This document shows positions 23,107 through 25,924 of a DNA stretch of 25,924 nucleotides, in pieces. Position 1 is the first letter of the stretch; each line of letters opens with the position of its first letter. Location of the stretch: the NCBI GenBank assembly GCA_964544765.1, contig CAZJDM010000052.1, positions 1 through 25,924 on the forward strand, read 5' to 3'. The position numbers were made by a program, and so were the translations under genes. The stretch comes from CAZJDM01 sp964544765 (GTDB taxonomy: Bacteria > Bdellovibrionota_B > Oligoflexia > CAYFLR01). A model generated the notes under the pieces. That model did no database searches. It saw nothing but the letters and a program-made list of their open reading frames with translations, and was not told the DNA's origin.

Positions 23107-25230
23107 ATGAAAAACATTATGAAAAACAACACTTATTTTCTCCTATTATTGACCTTATTACTTAATCTTGAAAATATGGATGCCTCCACTAATCAAGCTG
23201 ATCCATTAACTCATTGTCCAGGTTTAAGACAAAACCAAGGTAGTGGACGCCAGCCCAAAAAATCAAGACCAAGACGTGATCCTGCACACCCTTCTTCCCG
23301 ATCAAGAATTTCTGACACTACAAATCCAATTGGAGAACTTCTTAAAAACCTAGAGGAGCATATTAAAAGAATCAGAGAAGCTTTAGGTATACCTAAAGAT
23401 GAAAAACAAGCACAGTGGCAGTCAATCTACCATTTCTTTGCCCGTCCAATTTTTGAAGAAAATTCTCCTTTAATCTTCAGTGTAGTAGGGCCAACCAATA
23501 TTGGTAAATCCACATTATTTAATGCCATAGCCAGTTATTTAAGTCCTTCAAAACCAAACTTGTCTCCCTTATCTACAATAGGTGCCTTGGCTGACGTAAC
23601 CAAAAGAATTGTGGTCATGGCTCATCCGTCAAAAGTATTTAAAAATCAAACAAACATCCGAAAAGGACTCCTATCTAATTTACGCCGACGGATAGGTAAT
23701 TTCGTAATATCAGGAGAATCGCATCAAAAAACTGAGGATAATTCAGCTTTAATAGTTCCTGTAGACACTATCCCTGAACAAGCTATTTTCTTAGACTCTC
23801 CTGGTCATAATACCAAAGATACTGCTAATAAAGACCTAGCTTTCAGAGCTTACGGAACCTCAGAAGTTCTTATTTATATTTTTTCCAAAGAAAGTTACAG
23901 TACAATCGATAATTACGAATTTATCACTCAAGCTATAGGTAGTGTAGGCAACCGAAAATCTATATTAGTTTTTAAAGGACATTACAGCCACAGTCAAAGG
24001 GCTGATATAGAAACTATGTTTCAGCAAGTAGCTGGAGATCTGCATCCTGATTCCCCCATCAATTCCGACACAGGATTACCGGTAAATGTTGAGGGTCGAT
24101 TTGTTATGGTTGAATCAGCCAAAGTTGCGGAAAATCCTCTTGTTACTCCCGAACTAATACCATTAAATAAAGGCAGAGATGAAAATGAAGGGAACCTATC
24201 CTTTCCAGAACTTGTCAATGACCTTATTAAAAGATCACAACAGATTAAAGAAGAAACCTTTGGTAACGTTCTTGCATCTGTACATAAAGGCGCTACCGCT
24301 TATCTAAGTCGATTGAGAAATTCATCCACCCATATTTTAGAAGCTGAATCACAGATCCAACAAAGAGCCCAAGAAGTAGTTATCACCAATTTAACTAACT
24401 TCCCAATACAAGGAATGAGAGAAGTCTCTCTAGAACTCTGGAACCAACTACTACCACCAAGACTTCGTAATCTCAAAAATTGGACAATCTTAAGACATAC
24501 ACCCATTGAAGCCATACGATATGCTATAAAAGAAAAAATTAAACCTTTTGTACCCCCATTTTTGCTAAGTGATAATTGGCGACAACCAAAAAAATTTCAA
24601 GAAAGACTCACTCTGGCTAAAATGATAGATACCGCTAGAACCAACGCTAATCAAATCAAAGCAGCTGTAGCCAACCAAATTATCCTCAAAGGACCTTTTT
24701 TATCCTTATTTCCTGAGAAAGACCGCCAACAGAAAATAGCTAAATGGGAACCAAAAATTTATTCCCAATTAACCACATCTATTGAAGAATTCTACTCCTC
24801 TTTTGCTCAACGACAAAAACAAAGAGACATTATTGAATTTTTAGAAGCTGAAACCGAACTTAGAAAACCTATACATCGATTCCGTACCTTACTTACTGAG
24901 TACGTTTTAAGCTTTATGAGACATTTGCCTGTAACCTATACAGTCTTGATACCTTATGCATTGGTAGTTGATTTGAGTGTTTGGGATGTTTTAATATTAA
25001 GTACTCCTGCGGTTACACGCTATTTAAGTAATCTAGGAATGGAAGAACTGGCAGCGAGTCAAATTAAACCTGCTTTAGATTCATGGTTTCAACAAGAGAT
25101 TCAAAATAACTTTACTCCTCATGTTGGTAAAATGATTTCTGGTTTGATGAAAGAAGAATTTCCAGTCAACCAGGATGATTTCCACCAAGCTGAAGATATT
25201 TTATATCAATTAAGCCTGTACACTCCTTAA
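23107..25230 (+). CDS. Dynamin-like (TRAFAC) GTPase with an apparent N-terminal signal peptide
   Basis: The 707-aa protein contains a GTP-binding domain (about 120-340) with P-loop G128-x-x-x-x-G-K134-S135-T136, a candidate switch I Thr near 157, and the G3 motif D230-S-P-G233. The G4 site (LVFKGHYS, K290) lacks the usual N/T-K-x-D. Long helical regions follow (about 380-600), then a hydrophobic stretch (about 618-655) and an amphipathic C-terminus, as in dynamin-like proteins that bind membranes. The N-terminus (MKNIMKNNTY then FLLLLTLLLNL and a polar MDAS) reads as a signal peptide or anchor, followed by a basic Pro/Arg-rich linker. That is unexpected for a GTP-dependent enzyme. No Shine-Dalgarno sequence precedes the ATG at 23107 or the internal ATG at 23176. 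It stands alone on the plus strand. Confidence 0.8.
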   Translation: MKNIMKNNTYFLLLLTLLLNLENMDASTNQADPLTHCPGLRQNQGSGRQPKKSRPRRDPAHPSSRSRISDTTNPIGELLKNLEEHIKRIREALGIPKDEKQAQWQSIYHFFARPIFEENSPLIFSVVGPTNIGKSTLFNAIASYLSPSKPNLSPLSTIGALADVTKRIVVMAHPSKVFKNQTNIRKGLLSNLRRRIGNFVISGESHQKTEDNSALIVPVDTIPEQAIFLDSPGHNTKDTANKDLAFRAYGTSEVLIYIFSKESYSTIDNYEFITQAIGSVGNRKSILVFKGHYSHSQRADIETMFQQVAGDLHPDSPINSDTGLPVNVEGRFVMVESAKVAENPLVTPELIPLNKGRDENEGNLSFPELVNDLIKRSQQIKEETFGNVLASVHKGATAYLSRLRNSSTHILEAESQIQQRAQEVVITNLTNFPIQGMREVSLELWNQLLPPRLRNLKNWTILRHTPIEAIRYAIKEKIKPFVPPFLLSDNWRQPKKFQERLTLAKMIDTARTNANQIKAAVANQIILKGPFLSLFPEKDRQQKIAKWEPKIYSQLTTSIEEFYSSFAQRQKQRDIIEFLEAETELRKPIHRFRTLLTEYVLSFMRHLPVTYTVLIPYALVVDLSVWDVLILSTPAVTRYLSNLGMEELAASQIKPALDSWFQQEIQNNFTPHVGKMISGLMKEEFPVNQDDFHQAEDILYQLSLYTP

Positions 25231-25240
25231 CCTGTAGCTG

Positions 25241-25276
25241 ATGCGTTTCACACGAGCCGGTGGCATTTTCTTCTTT
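25241..25276. terminator. Weak terminator-like dyad between convergent genes
   Basis: ATGC (25241-25244) and CAC (25249-25251) pair with GTG (25260-25262) and GCAT (25263-25266), followed by TTTCTTCTTT. The stem is interrupted by a 4-nt bulge and is locally GC-rich. It lies 10 bp after the GTPase stop, so a terminator is plausible but weak. Confidence 0.25.
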
Positions 25277-25406
25277 CAGATTAGAGTAATTAAAAGAGAT
25301 CATTTGACCTAAAGAGTCTAGATAGGAATAGTTGGCTCCTGATTTAATATCTTTAGATATAATACTATTTAATTTTATATATCTGATACTATAGGATAAT
25401 TTTGAA

Positions 25407-25924
25407 TTATTTAATGCTATTTTTTTTGATTCTACGGAAAACAATCAAATCGTACCTACCAAATAAAGAAAAGCGCTTAACTGGTCGGTAATTCTTTTTA
25501 AACCGCTTATCACGTATTATTCTTCTTAATATCCCTTTAAAATGATTGGCATAAAGAAAATAATCTGGTTTAAAGTGCCAAAATCCCCAGGCCCATTTTT
25601 TTTGAGCGACATATGGAATAACCTGTGGTGTAACCAATCCACATAAATCTATAATACGATTATTAGTAAAATATCCTAATAATCCAATCTCAATAAAAGC
25701 TATACTTTCCTCTGGTTCAGAATTTACCATAAACCAATCACTAACCGCTTTATAGGTATAACTTTTTTTATATTTAGTAGATTTGATTAGAGTTTTTCTG
25801 GATGATTTAAATGATAAAAACACCATCAATACAATTAAACAGATCGATACAGTTTTAGTAACATAGGGTGGACTTTGTCCGCAGCCTTCAGTTATCAGTC
25901 TTCCGTTCTCAGCTTTCTCGAAAA
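25407..25924 (-). CDS. C-terminal part of a membrane glycosyltransferase-like protein (5' end not seen or lost)
   Basis: The frame stays open from its stop at 25407 to the window edge. The clear part has one membrane helix (SICLIVLMMVFLSF, about 25847-25806), then an extracytoplasmic tail with IAFIEIGLLGYFTNNRIIDL and CGLVTPQVIPY. That segment is typical of the C-termini of large multi-pass ArnT/PMT-like (GT-C fold) glycosyltransferase-related proteins, where 'E-I-G-x-x-G-Y-F ... I-I-D-L-x-G-L-x-x-P' is common; this recognition is from memory. Translation upstream of the helix passes through a degenerate heptamer repeat (25880-25921). Either the gene continues to the right of the window, or it is a 5'-truncated remnant fused to repeat DNA. 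A TTG at 25829 and ATG at 25826 are possible internal starts, but they have no ribosome site that I can see. Confidence 0.6.
   Translation of the reverse strand, partial: FEKAENGRLITEGCGQSPPYVTKTVSICLIVLMVFLSFKSSRKTLIKSTKYKKSYTYKAVSDWFMVNSEPEESIAFIEIGLLGYFTNNRIIDLCGLVTPQVIPYVAQKKWAWGFWHFKPDYFLYANHFKGILRRIIRDKRFKKNYRPVKRFSLFGRYDLIVFRRIKKNSIK
25880..25921. repeat. Degenerate heptanucleotide repeat at the window edge
   Basis: Six consecutive 7-bp units can be read: CGCAGCC, TTCAGTT, ATCAGTC, TTCCGTT, CTCAGCT and TTCTCGA. CAG falls at the same place in four of them, one has CCG and one CTC. The array probably continues to the right of the window. Such heptamer arrays are known from intergenic regions of some bacteria, for example the short tandem repeats of cyanobacteria. 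Confidence 0.55.

Noticed and set aside
25166..25444. Minus-strand 92-codon frame
   Set aside because: It overlaps the GTPase 3' end by 65 bp and the glycosyltransferase-like 3' end by 38 bp, and has no domain and no start signals. Its composition looks like non-coding sequence.
1..25924. CRISPR array, prophage or insertion sequence
   Set aside because: No regularly spaced repeats of 25-40 bp with unique spacers, no phage structural genes and no transposase motif were seen on either strand.

Overview
This is an AT-rich window from a bacterium whose layout points to a diderm (Gram-negative) cell. It carries several exported or lipid-anchored proteins, TolB-like and PEGA lipoproteins, a family-5 periplasmic binding protein, an L,D-transpeptidase-fold peptidoglycan enzyme, a PilZ protein and an initiator tRNA. 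The mix of vWA, PEGA, PD40, PilZ and a C-terminal 'GC + membrane helix + basic tail' signal resembles deltaproteobacterial, Oligoflexia or SAR324-like lineages. That placement is an inference; nothing here fixes the taxon. No transposase, integrase, rRNA, CRISPR array or origin was recognised.

Layout. Bases 1-576 are non-coding. They hold helically phased GATTA repeats, a run of hairpins ending in a strong terminator, and a family of TAGACRYAAA motifs in front of a truncated Fic gene (577-990). Next come an exported protein of unknown function (1142-2446, minus) and, divergently, a vWA lipoprotein (2525-3718, plus). A minus-strand group of a membrane J-domain protein, a HAMP-only membrane protein and a large Asp-box beta-propeller protein follows (3758-6794); the last two overlap by 4 nt. 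A helical-repeat protein (7020-7664) and a regulatory region of about 450 bp lead to a monocistronic gene for a small exported Gly/Ala/Gln-rich protein with a glycine zipper (8113-8520), closed by a bidirectional terminator.

The core of the window is a seven-gene minus-strand cluster (18076 down to 8600) with gaps of 15-63 nt. In transcription order it encodes a Csd6/Pgp2-like L,D-carboxypeptidase candidate, a single-pass coiled-coil protein, a small lipoprotein, a 1027-aa multi-domain exported protein (beta-sandwich repeats, a FlgT/CsgG-like module, PEGA, TPR), a PD40 beta-propeller lipoprotein, a peptide-binding protein without permeases, and a pseudo-receiver/PilZ protein. Together they read as a cell-envelope or cell-shape module with a possible c-di-GMP input; this joint role is inferred from domains and linkage.

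To the right lie a GNAT-like protein, tRNA-fMet (18754-18830), an exported protein that probably starts at ATT or ATC, an exported M14 zinc carboxypeptidase of about 960 aa (minus), and a dynamin-like GTPase preceded by an apparent signal peptide (plus). At the right edge is the C-terminal part of a membrane glycosyltransferase-like protein (minus). Its upstream frame runs into a degenerate heptamer repeat at the window end.
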